Shown here: positions 7,768 through 17,537 of the stretch, piece after piece | How positions within the stretch are numbered: position 1 is the first letter of the stretch | Layout: each line of letters starts with the position of its first letter | From: Pseudoalteromonas shioyasakiensis | GTDB lineage: Bacteria; Pseudomonadota; Gammaproteobacteria; Enterobacterales; Alteromonadaceae | Length of the DNA: 64,000 nucleotides | Assembly: GCF_024518675.1 (NCBI RefSeq) | Contig: NZ_JANIGL010000009.1 | Coordinates: forward strand, 1 to 64,000 | Direction: 5' to 3' | Translations under genes and position numbers: made by a program | Notes under the pieces: generated by a model | Seen by the model: only the letters and a program-made list of their open reading frames with translations | Databases searched by the model: none | What the model was told of the DNA's origin: nothing

Positions 7768-8635
7768 TGACTTCAAATTCTTCTTCTAACGCTGTACTTA
7801 ACAGTTGTTTATACCCCTTGTTAATTGGGGTGTTTATCAGTTTTCGTAGCTCATCGCCCGTTTGCGTAAATTTATAGTAACTTAATACTAAATCGTTGTT
7901 CTTAGATTTAAGTGTTACGCGTTGATTTAAAAAGGCGAGATTGAGCTCTTGTTCGCTTTTAAGTACACCAGACTCTATTTCTTTACGGTAAATCAAACCT
8001 ATATCCATTAAGGTGAGTACATCTGGAAAGCTGATACCCGCTTTACCTAAATTAAGTGATACTTTATTGCCTTTACGTAGCAAGTCAAAAATTGAGGGTT
8101 TTTTATAAAACCCTAGCAATATAAGATGGCTGTGATCTTTCTCATTAAAACCACAAATTGCAGTGCACTTTTGTAATGCATCCGCTTCTCGTTGAGTCAT
8201 TTGTTTTAGAGTTTGTAAGCTCTTAATAGAAAAAGTACCGGGTGATACTGTTTCGCCAGCTAAAATTTTAGCCCACAACTTTTGCATAGACTCGTTAGAT
8301 GTGTCTTCGCACAGTGCTATAAAGCGCTCCACCCAATCGCTGTCAGGTTGACCATTACTGGTAACGTCAGGGCAAAAGCTCATCGCCATGGCCATGATAG
8401 CTTCTATATTTTGCTGCTGATTAACTAAGCGCAACTGTTGACGGTTTTGTGCCCGAGTCAGTACGGTATTATCACTACTTATTTCATAAGGCGATTGATG
8501 CTGTCCCTGTGCGTCATAACTATCATCACTATCAGGGGTTATACGAACTGAGCTACTCTTTAGCATCGCATAGCCCAGTTTTGATTCTATTATATGGGCA
8601 AGGTTAATTTTGGCCTGGGCTGCTTTCACTGTCAT
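7748..8635 (-). CDS. TIGR03899 family protein (DUF2806-like)
   Basis: About 295 residues. The middle resembles the DUF2806-type module: DWVERFIALCEDTSNESMQKLWAKIL and LAGETVSPGTFS (shown as two pieces), which I associate with the TIGR03899 family of marine gammaproteobacteria. Function unknown; no signal peptide. I chose ATG 8635, preceded by GAGAG, over the GTG at 8656, which lacks a ribosome site; either way it overlaps the 3' end of the upstream SRPBCC gene, implying coupled translation. Confidence 0.75.
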   Translation of the reverse strand: MTVKAAQAKINLAHIIESKLGYAMLKSSSVRITPDSDDSYDAQGQHQSPYEISSDNTVLTRAQNRQQLRLVNQQQNIEAIMAMAMSFCPDVTSNGQPDSDWVERFIALCEDTSNESMQKLWAKILAGETVSPGTFSIKSLQTLKQMTQREADALQKCTAICGFNEKDHSHLILLGFYKKPSIFDLLRKGNKVSLNLGKAGISFPDVLTLMDIGLIYRKEIESGVLKSEQELNLAFLNQRVTLKSKNNDLVLSYYKFTQTGDELRKLINTPINKGYKQLLSTALEEEFEVTWHTNK

Positions 8636-9182
8636 GTTGGCTCTCGTTAGCTTCACGTTGCAATTGTACGGTGGTTTTTAAATTATTAAGACCAAGCTCA
8701 ACTGTGTTTGTTAAAATATATTGGTTCAAAAGGGCGAGATAACCACCAACAAGCGGGGTAGTTATTTCTCCGATCAGCTCACAAGATACAAGAGTTTGTG
8801 TTTCTTGCTGTGAAAAGTGCATGATCCCACTGACAATATGTTCATTATTAAATAAGATATTAAAGCTGATGGCTGACTTATTGATATTGGTGATTGTCAT
8901 TTCACCGGAACCCCATTGGCCTTGCCAAAATTGGTGAGCGCCTACTCCGGAGCTTGGTTTGGCGATATCAAACTTAATACTAGGATCGAGCTTTTCCCAC
9001 GGCGACCATAGCTGCCATTTCGCAAAATCACTGACATAAGGTGTTATTTCGGCTCTATTAGCGTGTATTTTGACACTTTTACTAACTTGATATTGCTGTG
9101 GTAATAGCAGTCCGGCAACGACAATTACGAGGCCAATAACGAAAATAAATCGTATAAGTTTATGTAAAATCTTAATATTCAT
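8604..9182 (-). CDS. SRPBCC family protein with N-terminal membrane anchor
   Basis: A 192-residue protein with a membrane segment (about 10-28, FIFVIGLVIVVAGLLL) and an SRPBCC/START-like fold: YQVSKSVKIHANRAEITPYV then WQLWSPWEKLDP, typical of polyketide-cyclase-like proteins that bind hydrophobic ligands. Ligand unknown. It overlaps the TIGR03899 gene downstream and is divergent from the EAL regulator. Confidence 0.8.
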   Translation of the reverse strand: MNIKILHKLIRFIFVIGLVIVVAGLLLPQQYQVSKSVKIHANRAEITPYVSDFAKWQLWSPWEKLDPSIKFDIAKPSSGVGAHQFWQGQWGSGEMTITNINKSAISFNILFNNEHIVSGIMHFSQQETQTLVSCELIGEITTPLVGGYLALLNQYILTNTVELGLNNLKTTVQLQREANESQHDSESSPGQN

Positions 9183-9363
9183 TCCTTAAAATATAATTGA
9201 TTTCAAGTATAACAAGGCATTAATCATTGACTATAATACTTAATGAGTCATTCACCTATATTAAACATTAATACTGTACCATTTGCCAAATAATGATAAG
9301 TTGTAAATGTCACTGGACATGGTTTAGGTGTAGTGCGCAGTATTTATAATTGAAGGGTTTATA

Positions 9364-11559
9364 ATGTCGTCAGAGCACAATGATTTTTTATTTGCTGATC
9401 ATGAAGAAGAATCTTTAATTGAACCTGTCCCTAATGGGTATTGGGATATTTTGATTGTGGATGACGACCCAGAAATCCATTCGGTGACTAAGCTTGCGTT
9501 ATCTGGAGTCGAATTTTGGGGGAAGGCATTACGTTTTCATCATGCTTACTCTGGAAGCGAAGCTGTTGAGTTACTTCGTGATACAAAAGATATCTCTGTT
9601 CTATTACTTGATGTGGTAATGGAGTCTGATGATGCCGGTTTGAAAGTGGTAAAGGAAGTTAGAGATACGCTACAAAATCATAATGTAAGAATAATTTTGC
9701 GTACGGGCCAGCCTGGTTATGCACCTCAAGAGCAGGTTATTCGAGACTATGACATCAATGATTATAAAACTAAAACTGAGCTAACAAGAAGCAAACTTGT
9801 TACTGCTTTAGTAACGGCTATTCGCTCGTATGAGCAAGTGTGTAAATTAGACTATCAAAGCAAAGCACTGAATAATATTTTATGTGCCTCAAAAGCGATT
9901 TTAGGTTTTACAGATATCAAAGCGTTTACAATGGCAGTAATAAAACAGCTGTCGGTGATTTTTGATTGTGAACCTAGAGGCTTGGTTTGCGGTACTTTAG
10001 AAGAAAGCAGTCGAGTCTTGGTGTTGGGTGGTTGTAGTGAGTTTAGTGAGTTTTTTGGTCAAGGGGTTGAGCAGCTTGATGATGGACGCATTATTTTACA
10101 GGTGCAAAAATGTTTAGAGCATGGCGAGCACCAATACACAGAGCATGACACAACATTTTTATTAAAAAGTAAAAATCGTCAGGCCGCCTTATTTTTAGAT
10201 TATGGCAAACAGCCCAGTTTAGATCAGCTGCAGTTTGCAGAAATATTTTTAACGAACGTAAGTGTAGGCTTAGATAACGTAAGGTTATTTAACCGGCTCA
10301 GAGAAGCTGCGTTTAAAGATGCGTTGACCGGCCTTTCTAACCGTACTGACTTTATTGAACAAATTGAAAAATACCACAGAGTTAATAATAACGAACATGT
10401 ATTTGTTATTATCGATATTGCTCATTTTTCGGATATTAATAATGGCTTAGGTCAAGAGGTTGGTAATTACTTACTTCTTGCGATTGTTGAACGACTTAAG
10501 CAGGACTACCCAACAGCTAAATTGTTATCTCGTATTGGTGCTGATGTATTTGGCTTTTTAATTGAGCGCACTCGTTTTGATGTTGAAGAACTGCTTGAAA
10601 ACTTAAACTTACCTTTTGTTGCGGCAGAGCATTTACTACCGATTAAATTTAAAGTTGCGGTTTGTGAACAAAAAGATTTTCAACCTAGTGGTATGCAAAC
10701 ACTCAAACTTGCCTATATCGCACTGAATCAAGCGAAACAACAAAAAACCAATTCGGCAGTGTATTACACGCCAGACATGGAAGAGCAGATGACATGGCGG
10801 TTAGGTATTATCCGCCAATTGCGGCAAGATTTTGAAAGCAATAAATTAGAAGTATGGTACCAACCTCAATTTTCTTTGGATGATTTATCTTTAATCGGTT
10901 GTGAAGCTTTATTACGTTGGCCTTCAGGTCAGGGAAATTATATTTCGCCCGCCATTTTTGTTCCTCTTGCAGAAAATGCAGGTCTCATTGTTGATATAGG
11001 TCAGTGGGTGTTAGAGCAAGCGTGTCAGCAACAAAAACGGCTGGAAGCGATGGGAGTCTTTATACGGGTTGCAGTAAATGTATCAGTACCGCAATTTAAA
11101 GTGAGCGGCTATGCCCAGCAAGTAAAAGAGACGCTATTAAAATATCAAGTATCGCCAAAGTATATTGAGCTGGAAGTCACTGAAAGCGTTGTGATGGATG
11201 AACTGGCAATGGTGATTGATACTTTACAAGAATTAAAAGATTTTGGTGTTGAAGTTGCCATTGATGATTTTGGTACAGGGTTTTCTTCACTAAGTTACCT
11301 GCAAAAATTACCGGTAAATAGATTGAAAATTGATCGTGATTTTATTAAAGATATTCCAGATAACGACTCCGGTGCCATTGCTGCATTGGTTATCGCATTA
11401 GGTGCACAATTAGGCTTACAAACAATTGCTGAAGGCATTGAGACTCAAGCGCAAGCTGATCATCTGAAAAAGCTGGGTTGTAATGAAGTACAGGGTTTTA
11501 TGTATGCTAAACCCATGCCTGAGCGTGAGTTAATCCAATTTATTGAACAGCGTAAGTAG
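9364..11559 (+). CDS. Response regulator-like c-di-GMP phosphodiesterase (REC-DUF3369-GGDEF-EAL)
   Basis: A 731-residue cytoplasmic protein. The REC domain keeps Asp33-Asp-Asp35, phospho-acceptor Asp83 (LLLD) and Lys135/137 (DYKTK). A DUF3369 segment (about 160-315) follows, then a GGDEF domain that is degenerate: the signature reads GADVF at 392-396. The EAL domain is intact: Glu514-Ala-Leu, NVSVPQF, EVTESVVM, IDDFGTGFSSL and AEGIET. Prediction: a phosphorylation-controlled c-di-GMP hydrolase without cyclase activity. No histidine kinase is adjacent. Confidence 0.92.
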   Translation: MSSEHNDFLFADHEEESLIEPVPNGYWDILIVDDDPEIHSVTKLALSGVEFWGKALRFHHAYSGSEAVELLRDTKDISVLLLDVVMESDDAGLKVVKEVRDTLQNHNVRIILRTGQPGYAPQEQVIRDYDINDYKTKTELTRSKLVTALVTAIRSYEQVCKLDYQSKALNNILCASKAILGFTDIKAFTMAVIKQLSVIFDCEPRGLVCGTLEESSRVLVLGGCSEFSEFFGQGVEQLDDGRIILQVQKCLEHGEHQYTEHDTTFLLKSKNRQAALFLDYGKQPSLDQLQFAEIFLTNVSVGLDNVRLFNRLREAAFKDALTGLSNRTDFIEQIEKYHRVNNNEHVFVIIDIAHFSDINNGLGQEVGNYLLLAIVERLKQDYPTAKLLSRIGADVFGFLIERTRFDVEELLENLNLPFVAAEHLLPIKFKVAVCEQKDFQPSGMQTLKLAYIALNQAKQQKTNSAVYYTPDMEEQMTWRLGIIRQLRQDFESNKLEVWYQPQFSLDDLSLIGCEALLRWPSGQGNYISPAIFVPLAENAGLIVDIGQWVLEQACQQQKRLEAMGVFIRVAVNVSVPQFKVSGYAQQVKETLLKYQVSPKYIELEVTESVVMDELAMVIDTLQELKDFGVEVAIDDFGTGFSSLSYLQKLPVNRLKIDRDFIKDIPDNDSGAIAALVIALGAQLGLQTIAEGIETQAQADHLKKLGCNEVQGFMYAKPMPERELIQFIEQRK

Positions 11560-11662
11560 CCACATAAATCACTATTGAGGTATTTAGGGTAATCGTTAAT
11601 ATCGTTTAGGGATTTATTCGGGTATACTTTGCGACCTTTTTTACAGCAATTGGTCATTAATT

Positions 11663-13837
11663 ATGAGCGCACTGAAAGCCAAACGAGCCTTATTCTCATA
11701 CCCAAAATATTGGGCTGAGTGTTATGGCACTGCACCATTTTTACCTACAACTCGTCAAGAGATGGATGCGCTTGGTTGGGATAGCTGCGATATCATTATA
11801 ATTAGTGGCGATGCCTATGTTGATCATCCCAGTTTTGGCATGGCGGTTATTGGGCGCGTATTAGAAGCGCAAGGTTTTAGGGTGGGGATTATTGCCCAAC
11901 CAGATTGGCAATCGAAAGATGCCTTTATGGAACTTGGCCGACCAAACCTGTTTTTTGGTGTGACGGCCGGCAATATGGATTCGATGATCAACCGCTATAC
12001 CGCGGAAAAGCGTATGCGTCATGATGACGCTTATACGCCAGGTAACGTAGGTGGTAAACGCCCAGATCGCGCAGTGATGATTTACTCACAAAAATGTCGC
12101 GAAGCATACAAAGGGGTACCTATTGTTATTGGTGGTATTGAAGCGAGCCTGCGCCGAATTGCACATTATGATTACTGGCAAGAAAAAGTTCGCCGCAGTA
12201 TATTGTTTGACTCTAAAGCCGATATTCTTATCTATGGTAACGCTGAGCGTCCGCTGGTGGAAGTGGCTCATCGTATCGCTGCTGGTGAAACCATGAGTAG
12301 CATTCAAGATATACGTGGTACTGCGGTTATTCGTAAAGAACCGCTACCAGGCTGGCGGGGCAGTGACTCTACCGCTATCGATAAAATTGGCAAAATTGAT
12401 CCTATCCCCAATCCGTATGGCGCCGATGACGTAGGCTGTAGTAAAAGTGAGTTTAAAAAAGCGGGTATTGATTTACAAGCTGAAGCTGCAAAGCCAATTA
12501 CCATTCAACCTGCTCGTCCTAAGCCATGGGAAAAAACCTACGTAAAGTTACCAGCGTTTGAGCAAGTAAGCGTGAATAAACCGCTGTATGCCCATGCCTC
12601 GCGTATTTTACACCAAGAGACAAACCCAGGTTGTGCACGTGCATTGTTTCAACGCCATGGCGATCGCTCTATTTGGGTAAACCCGCCGGCCTATCCACTT
12701 GAGACGCATGAGATGGATGCGGTATTTGGTTTGCCGTATCAGCGTATTCCGCATCCAAGTTATGGGGATGCAAAAATTCCAGCTTACGATATGATCAAAA
12801 CCTCGGTGAATATTATGCGAGGGTGTTTTGGTGGTTGCTCGTTCTGTTCAATCACAGAGCATGAAGGGCGAATTATTCAAAGTCGTTCGCAAGAGTCGAT
12901 TATTGATGAGATTGAACAAATCCGCGATAAAGTACCCGGTTTTACTGGGGTGATCTCAGACTTAGGTGGCCCGACAGCGAACATGTATAAGCTGCGTTGT
13001 AAGAGTAAAAAAGCTGAGAGTACGTGTCGTCGTTTATCGTGTGTTTACCCTGATATTTGTAAGCACATGGACACCGATCATACTCCAACCATTGATCTAT
13101 ATAAAAAAGCCCGTGAAGTAAAAGGGGTGAAAAAAATCCTGATTGCTTCTGGTGTACGTTACGACTTAGCAGTACAAGACCCTCGCTATGTAAAAGAGTT
13201 GGTAACACACCATGTAGGTGGCTACTTAAAAATAGCACCTGAGCATACCGAAGACGGGCCACTGTCTAAAATGATGAAGCCGGGTATGGGAGCTTATGAT
13301 CAGTTTAAAGAGCTGTTCGATAAGTACTCTAAAGAAGCCGGTAAAAAGCAGTATTTGATCCCGTATTTTATCTCTGCACACCCAGGGACAAAAGATGAAG
13401 ACATGGTCAACATGGCGCTTTGGCTGAAATCAAATGACTTTAAGCTCGACCAAGTGCAAAACTTTTATCCGTCGCCAATGGCCAATGCGACTACGATTTA
13501 TCATACCGAGATGAATTCGTTACGTAATATTAAAAATAACACTGAGCAAGTAGCGGTACCAAAAGGTGCACGCCAACGTCGCTTACATAAAGCTATTTTA
13601 CGCTATCATGATCCAGCAGGTTGGCCAATGATCCGTGAAGCACTACGTAAAATGGGTAAAGCAAAGCTCATTGGTAAAGGCCCTAACTGCCTAGTACCAG
13701 AAGAAAGCCGCGATGAAAAGTCTGCAAAAGCAAGTAAAGGTGGGCGTCCTGCACTTAGCCGCCATACGGGCTTTAGCCAATTTAAAAAGGCCAATACCAA
13801 GCCAAGAGTAGGCGGTAACCGTCAACGCGCAAGGTAA
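11663..13837 (+). CDS. ygiQ: YgiQ family radical SAM protein
   Basis: A 724-residue protein matching the UPF0313/YgiQ family over its whole length, including DIIIISGDAYVDHPSFG near the start. The radical SAM cluster motif is Cys388-x3-Cys392-x2-Cys395 (MRGCFGGCSFCS). The C-terminal region is basic, ending in GGNRQRAR. The reaction is unknown. It is followed by a strong bidirectional terminator and faces the S9 peptidase gene. Start ATG 11663 matches the family N-terminus. Confidence 0.93.
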   Translation: MSALKAKRALFSYPKYWAECYGTAPFLPTTRQEMDALGWDSCDIIIISGDAYVDHPSFGMAVIGRVLEAQGFRVGIIAQPDWQSKDAFMELGRPNLFFGVTAGNMDSMINRYTAEKRMRHDDAYTPGNVGGKRPDRAVMIYSQKCREAYKGVPIVIGGIEASLRRIAHYDYWQEKVRRSILFDSKADILIYGNAERPLVEVAHRIAAGETMSSIQDIRGTAVIRKEPLPGWRGSDSTAIDKIGKIDPIPNPYGADDVGCSKSEFKKAGIDLQAEAAKPITIQPARPKPWEKTYVKLPAFEQVSVNKPLYAHASRILHQETNPGCARALFQRHGDRSIWVNPPAYPLETHEMDAVFGLPYQRIPHPSYGDAKIPAYDMIKTSVNIMRGCFGGCSFCSITEHEGRIIQSRSQESIIDEIEQIRDKVPGFTGVISDLGGPTANMYKLRCKSKKAESTCRRLSCVYPDICKHMDTDHTPTIDLYKKAREVKGVKKILIASGVRYDLAVQDPRYVKELVTHHVGGYLKIAPEHTEDGPLSKMMKPGMGAYDQFKELFDKYSKEAGKKQYLIPYFISAHPGTKDEDMVNMALWLKSNDFKLDQVQNFYPSPMANATTIYHTEMNSLRNIKNNTEQVAVPKGARQRRLHKAILRYHDPAGWPMIREALRKMGKAKLIGKGPNCLVPEESRDEKSAKASKGGRPALSRHTGFSQFKKANTKPRVGGNRQRAR

Positions 13838-13851
13838 CTTAATGCGCTCAT

Positions 13852-13881
13852 AAAAACGCCCAGCAATTGCTGGGCGTTTTT
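13852..13881. terminator. Bidirectional intrinsic terminator between ygiQ and the S9 peptidase gene
   Basis: AAAACGCCCAGCA and TGCTGGGCGTTTTT form a perfect GC-rich stem with short loop, with A run on the left and T run on the right; it can serve both convergent genes. Confidence 0.9.
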
Positions 13882-13899
13882 GTTTATTTTTTGAGTACA

Positions 13900-16659
13900 T
13901 TACTCTTCAATAAATGCTTCACCTTCAGTCATCCACTTAGCGGCTGGTTTGCCTTTTAAGTAATGATCAAAGTACTGCATCATACGAATTGAGAAATCCA
14001 CTTGGTTAGGGAATTTCTTTAAGTGATGCGGTTCACCTTCGTACTGCAAGAATGTAGCGTCTTTACCTGCACGGCGCAGCGCTAAGTAGTACTGTACACC
14101 TTCGTGCCATGGCACAGCGTCATCTTTATCTCCAAACATAATCAAGATAGGGGTATTTACTTTGTCAGCAAAAAACACCGGTGAATTTTCAATATACAGC
14201 TCTGGCGCTTCAAATAAGGTTTTACCGATGCGACTTTGCCCTGTCTCATATTGGAACTGACGGGCAAGCCCTGATTTTAAGCGAATACCACTGTAGGCAC
14301 TGGTCATATTAGACACAGGTGCACCCGATACTACGGCTTTAAACATATCAGTTTGGGTGATCATAAAAGCACTTTGATAGCCTGCCCATGAGTGGCCTTG
14401 CAGACCAATTTTATCTGGGTCGGCAATACCTAAATCAATCAGTTTTTGCGTCGCGTTGACCATAGTTTGGGTTGATGATTTACCCGGGTGGCCTATTTCA
14501 AAGCGAATATCTGGCAAAAAGATTGCGTAGCCGTTTGAAGTGAACATCGGGAAGTTAGGGCGATGGTTTAATTCCATTTTAGGAAAGTCATACATGCGCT
14601 GACTCATGTAGCGATAAAAATACACCACAACTGGCACTTTATCGCCTTTTTTATAGCCCGCAGGTTTAATGAGTACACCTTGTAAGTCTTCGCCATCAAA
14701 TCCTTTATAGCTGATAAGTTCTGGCTCTTGACCCCATGCAAAGTTAGCAACTTGTGGGTTTAAATTAGTGACCTTTACTGGTTTATTAAAACTAAAGTCA
14801 GTTTGGTAAATATCAGGGAACTGCTGATACGTTTGCTCCGTAAACAAGTATTTATTGGCGTGTTTTGCTTTTTTAATAACATCAAAGCGCTTGTTACCTG
14901 TTAATACTTTAGTTATTGCGTTATCAGCTAAGTTTAATTTGGCAACTTCGGTTTGCTTATCTTTTAAATTTGTTGCACTGACGAGTAATGTTTGGCCTTT
15001 ATTAAAACCAACTTGGTCTTTATCAAGTTTGATTGCGCGATATTGGGTGTTGCTAGGCTTACCATTTGTTAAACGTGTGCCTTGCTGAGTGGTTACATCA
15101 AACGCCCAAATATCGTATTTGCTATACACCAATACTTGGCTGCTATCGTTAAGCCAGCCTGCAAAGCCATAACCTGGTTGTGCTGATGGGTAGTCGTGCT
15201 TGTCATCGGCAAAAGTGGCTTGAATGGCTTTAGTTAAAGTGCTGACTTTGTTATTAGCTAAGTCTTTAAGCTGGACATGGCTGTCATTAAAATAAGCGGC
15301 AAATGCACCGTTTGGCGAAAGGCTTGGTCTAAATGGGTAATCTTTAATAATGGCTTTATGTGCACCAGTTTTTACATCAACAGCATAGTAGTCAGCAAAG
15401 AAGCCGCCATACATAATACGTTCTAAATAAGCTTGGTTTGAATAGCCTAATAAAGCGTCACGTTTTGTATTGAGTGCAACCTCTGGCACTTCTGGTGTCG
15501 TTAATTGCACCGATTTGTTCGTACTGAGGAAGTACACACTTTTGTAGTGACGGTTTTTATTGGCTTTATTCCACTGTTGTTCTTCACGAGGCTTAATTTC
15601 GGCATCATTATTATGCCAAACATTCAGCCCTTTTTGGTCGCGAATAGTGTCATAGTCATAAAGCGATGCTTCATCGCTATACTCTTTGGCTTTAACTTTC
15701 GCTGCAAGCTTTGGTCTATTATCAAAGTAAAGGCGTTCACCATCTTCTGACCATTCAAGCTTAGCTGTTTTACCTATCTGCCAGTTCTTATTGGCTGAAG
15801 GGATATCAGTTAATTGCTCGTTTTTATACAATTTAAGCTGATAGTCACGACGGCGCACGTCATCATTTACATAGTTACCTAGAGTAAAGGCTGCAATGTT
15901 TTGCGTTGGGTGCCACGCTATTTTATTAACCACAACACCTGGCTCATCGATGAGCGCACTGCTGGTGAAGTCATTGTTAAGCTCTAATAATGTAACTTGA
16001 TTATCTGTGCCATCGTTGTCTATTTGGCTTGCCAGCAGTTGAGTTGCATCACTGCTTATTGCGTAGCTTAATACTTGTGAAATAGTATGGCTGGTTTTAT
16101 TGTTTAAGTTAACAACGACTAAATCAAACGCTTTATCTTTTTTATCTGGTTTGATCTCGCTTTTTTTGTCGCTATCAGCGCTACTTAAGTCATCTTCTTT
16201 ATCTGCTTTTTTGTTTAATCGATAAGCAAGCCAATTACCATCATCTGAAAGCTTATAGTCTTTTACATCATCAAATTGCTGTTGCTCACCACTGAGTGTA
16301 TTGACTAGTATGAGGTTATTTTTAAGCGTGTCTTTCTTTTTTGTGGTTTCTTTTTCAAGCAGGGTCGGGACTTGGGTAAATACTACCCAGTTAGCTGCTT
16401 TATTAATGGTTGGTTTTGTGCCACGGGGGACTTCTGCAATAAGCTTATTACTAGTGAGGTTATATACTTGGCCTGTAGCATCACCACGATATGGCGCAGC
16501 ACTAAAGCTAAGGATATGACCATCTTCAGACAGTTGTGTACCTTTAGCCGATTTAAAATCAAATACATCTTTGAATTGTAATGCGTCTTTGGCGCTAGCC
16601 GTAGCACTACCTAAGCTTGCCACTAAAGCAAGACTGAGTATAGAGAGTTGAGCGTTCAT
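13900..16659 (-). CDS. S9 family serine peptidase (prolyl oligopeptidase type), exported
   Basis: A 919-residue protein with a signal peptide (cleavage near ATASA, 23). The long first part is the beta-propeller-like domain with a Lys/Asp-rich, probably disordered insert at about 150-180. The C-terminal alpha/beta hydrolase domain carries Ser757 in GHSWAG, Asp846 in GDKDDAVP and His878 in EGEPHH, the expected triad. It probably releases dipeptides or short peptides in the periplasm. It stands alone and shares a terminator with ygiQ. Confidence 0.92.
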   Translation of the reverse strand: MNAQLSILSLALVASLGSATASAKDALQFKDVFDFKSAKGTQLSEDGHILSFSAAPYRGDATGQVYNLTSNKLIAEVPRGTKPTINKAANWVVFTQVPTLLEKETTKKKDTLKNNLILVNTLSGEQQQFDDVKDYKLSDDGNWLAYRLNKKADKEDDLSSADSDKKSEIKPDKKDKAFDLVVVNLNNKTSHTISQVLSYAISSDATQLLASQIDNDGTDNQVTLLELNNDFTSSALIDEPGVVVNKIAWHPTQNIAAFTLGNYVNDDVRRRDYQLKLYKNEQLTDIPSANKNWQIGKTAKLEWSEDGERLYFDNRPKLAAKVKAKEYSDEASLYDYDTIRDQKGLNVWHNNDAEIKPREEQQWNKANKNRHYKSVYFLSTNKSVQLTTPEVPEVALNTKRDALLGYSNQAYLERIMYGGFFADYYAVDVKTGAHKAIIKDYPFRPSLSPNGAFAAYFNDSHVQLKDLANNKVSTLTKAIQATFADDKHDYPSAQPGYGFAGWLNDSSQVLVYSKYDIWAFDVTTQQGTRLTNGKPSNTQYRAIKLDKDQVGFNKGQTLLVSATNLKDKQTEVAKLNLADNAITKVLTGNKRFDVIKKAKHANKYLFTEQTYQQFPDIYQTDFSFNKPVKVTNLNPQVANFAWGQEPELISYKGFDGEDLQGVLIKPAGYKKGDKVPVVVYFYRYMSQRMYDFPKMELNHRPNFPMFTSNGYAIFLPDIRFEIGHPGKSSTQTMVNATQKLIDLGIADPDKIGLQGHSWAGYQSAFMITQTDMFKAVVSGAPVSNMTSAYSGIRLKSGLARQFQYETGQSRIGKTLFEAPELYIENSPVFFADKVNTPILIMFGDKDDAVPWHEGVQYYLALRRAGKDATFLQYEGEPHHLKKFPNQVDFSIRMMQYFDHYLKGKPAAKWMTEGEAFIEE

Positions 16660-16762
16660 TATTAGTTCTCGTTTTGTTTTATCACCCTTATCATAACGGG
16701 TTTGTTAAACAATTCGAGTAGATACGATAAGCGGACGAAAAACGAGGTTAAATGTAAACTTA

Positions 16763-16788
16763 AACCTTGTGAGAAAACCCACAAGGTT
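16763..16788 (-). terminator. Hairpin downstream of slmA
   Basis: AACCTTGTG (16763-16771) and CACAAGGTT (16780-16788) form a perfect 9-bp stem. Read on the minus strand it follows the slmA heptad array and ends in a moderately T-rich tail (TTTAAGTTT). The same CAAGGTT stem is used by the ppaC terminator. Confidence 0.6.
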
Positions 16789-16795
16789 AATACTC

Positions 16796-16840
16796 TTAGG
16801 AGCTAGGAGCTAGGAGCTAGGAGCTAGGAGCTAGGAGCTA
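16796..16840 (-). repeat. Heptad tandem array at the slmA stop codon (6 units)
   Basis: Plus-strand unit TAGGAGC repeated six times from 16797 to 16838. Read in the slmA direction it gives TAG at 16840, 16833, 16826, 16819, 16812 and 16805, and TAA at 16798, each seven bases apart. The first TAG is the real slmA stop codon, so the array is in register with it. Because 7 is 1 modulo 3, the stops fall in all three frames. Confidence 0.95.
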
Positions 16841-17425
16841 TAGCCAAATTTTTTGCAGCTCTAGCCACTGCTTTTCAAATTGAGCGCTGGGTTTGGCTTT
16901 AAAGTCACTACGGACAAATTGATTCATTTTACCTTCGATATACGCCAGTAAAAAGTTAGCGATTGTTAATTCATCACTTTGAAAGGTTTTGCCTTCACGC
17001 AATTTGCGCTCACGTAGCACTTGCTTTAATTGGGTTTCTAATTTTTCAAACAATCCTTGTACACGATCACGTAAACGCTCTTGTTCGCCTTGCAGTGCAT
17101 CACCCGTTAAAATTCGCGTAATACCTGGATTCTTCTCCGCAAAGGCCAATAGTAGTAATAAAATATTGTAGATGCGACTTTGGGTTTCTTTTTCGTTTTC
17201 TAAAATAAGGTTAATACGCGAAAGTAGTGTGTCTTCAATAAACTCAATTAAGCCTTCAAACATCCGTGCTTTACTCGGAAAATGACGATAAAGCGCAGCT
17301 TCAGATACACCAACTTCAGCTGCTAACTTTGCAGTTGTAATACGTTGTCCTGGGCTGGTTTCTAGCATCTGTGCGAGTGCTTGTAGTATTTGCTCTTTGC
17401 GATTACTTCTTTTTGTCGCAGGCAT
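16838..17425 (-). CDS. slmA: Nucleoid occlusion factor SlmA
   Basis: A 195-residue TetR-family protein closely matching E. coli SlmA: ITTAKLAAEVGVSEAALYRHFPSK (helix-turn-helix; shown piece ALYRHFPSK) and GLIEFIEDTLLSRINLIL in the partner domain. SlmA binds specific DNA sites over the chromosome and blocks FtsZ assembly there. I start at ATG 17425 (MPATKRSNRK) because AAGGA at 17432-17436 is six bases away, whereas it nearly touches ATG 17431. It lies downstream of coaBC; the dut gene usually found between them in enterobacteria is absent. Confidence 0.94.
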   Translation of the reverse strand: MPATKRSNRKEQILQALAQMLETSPGQRITTAKLAAEVGVSEAALYRHFPSKARMFEGLIEFIEDTLLSRINLILENEKETQSRIYNILLLLLAFAEKNPGITRILTGDALQGEQERLRDRVQGLFEKLETQLKQVLRERKLREGKTFQSDELTIANFLLAYIEGKMNQFVRSDFKAKPSAQFEKQWLELQKIWL

Positions 17426-17537
17426 GAACATTCCTTTCTTTTAATTATTTATTGAGCATTGCCAGTGTTGGCCACTCACTTTTTGAGCTAATGAGTGGGG
17501 CTATGTTAATGTTTTATTCAGCTTCTTTCCAGCCTTT

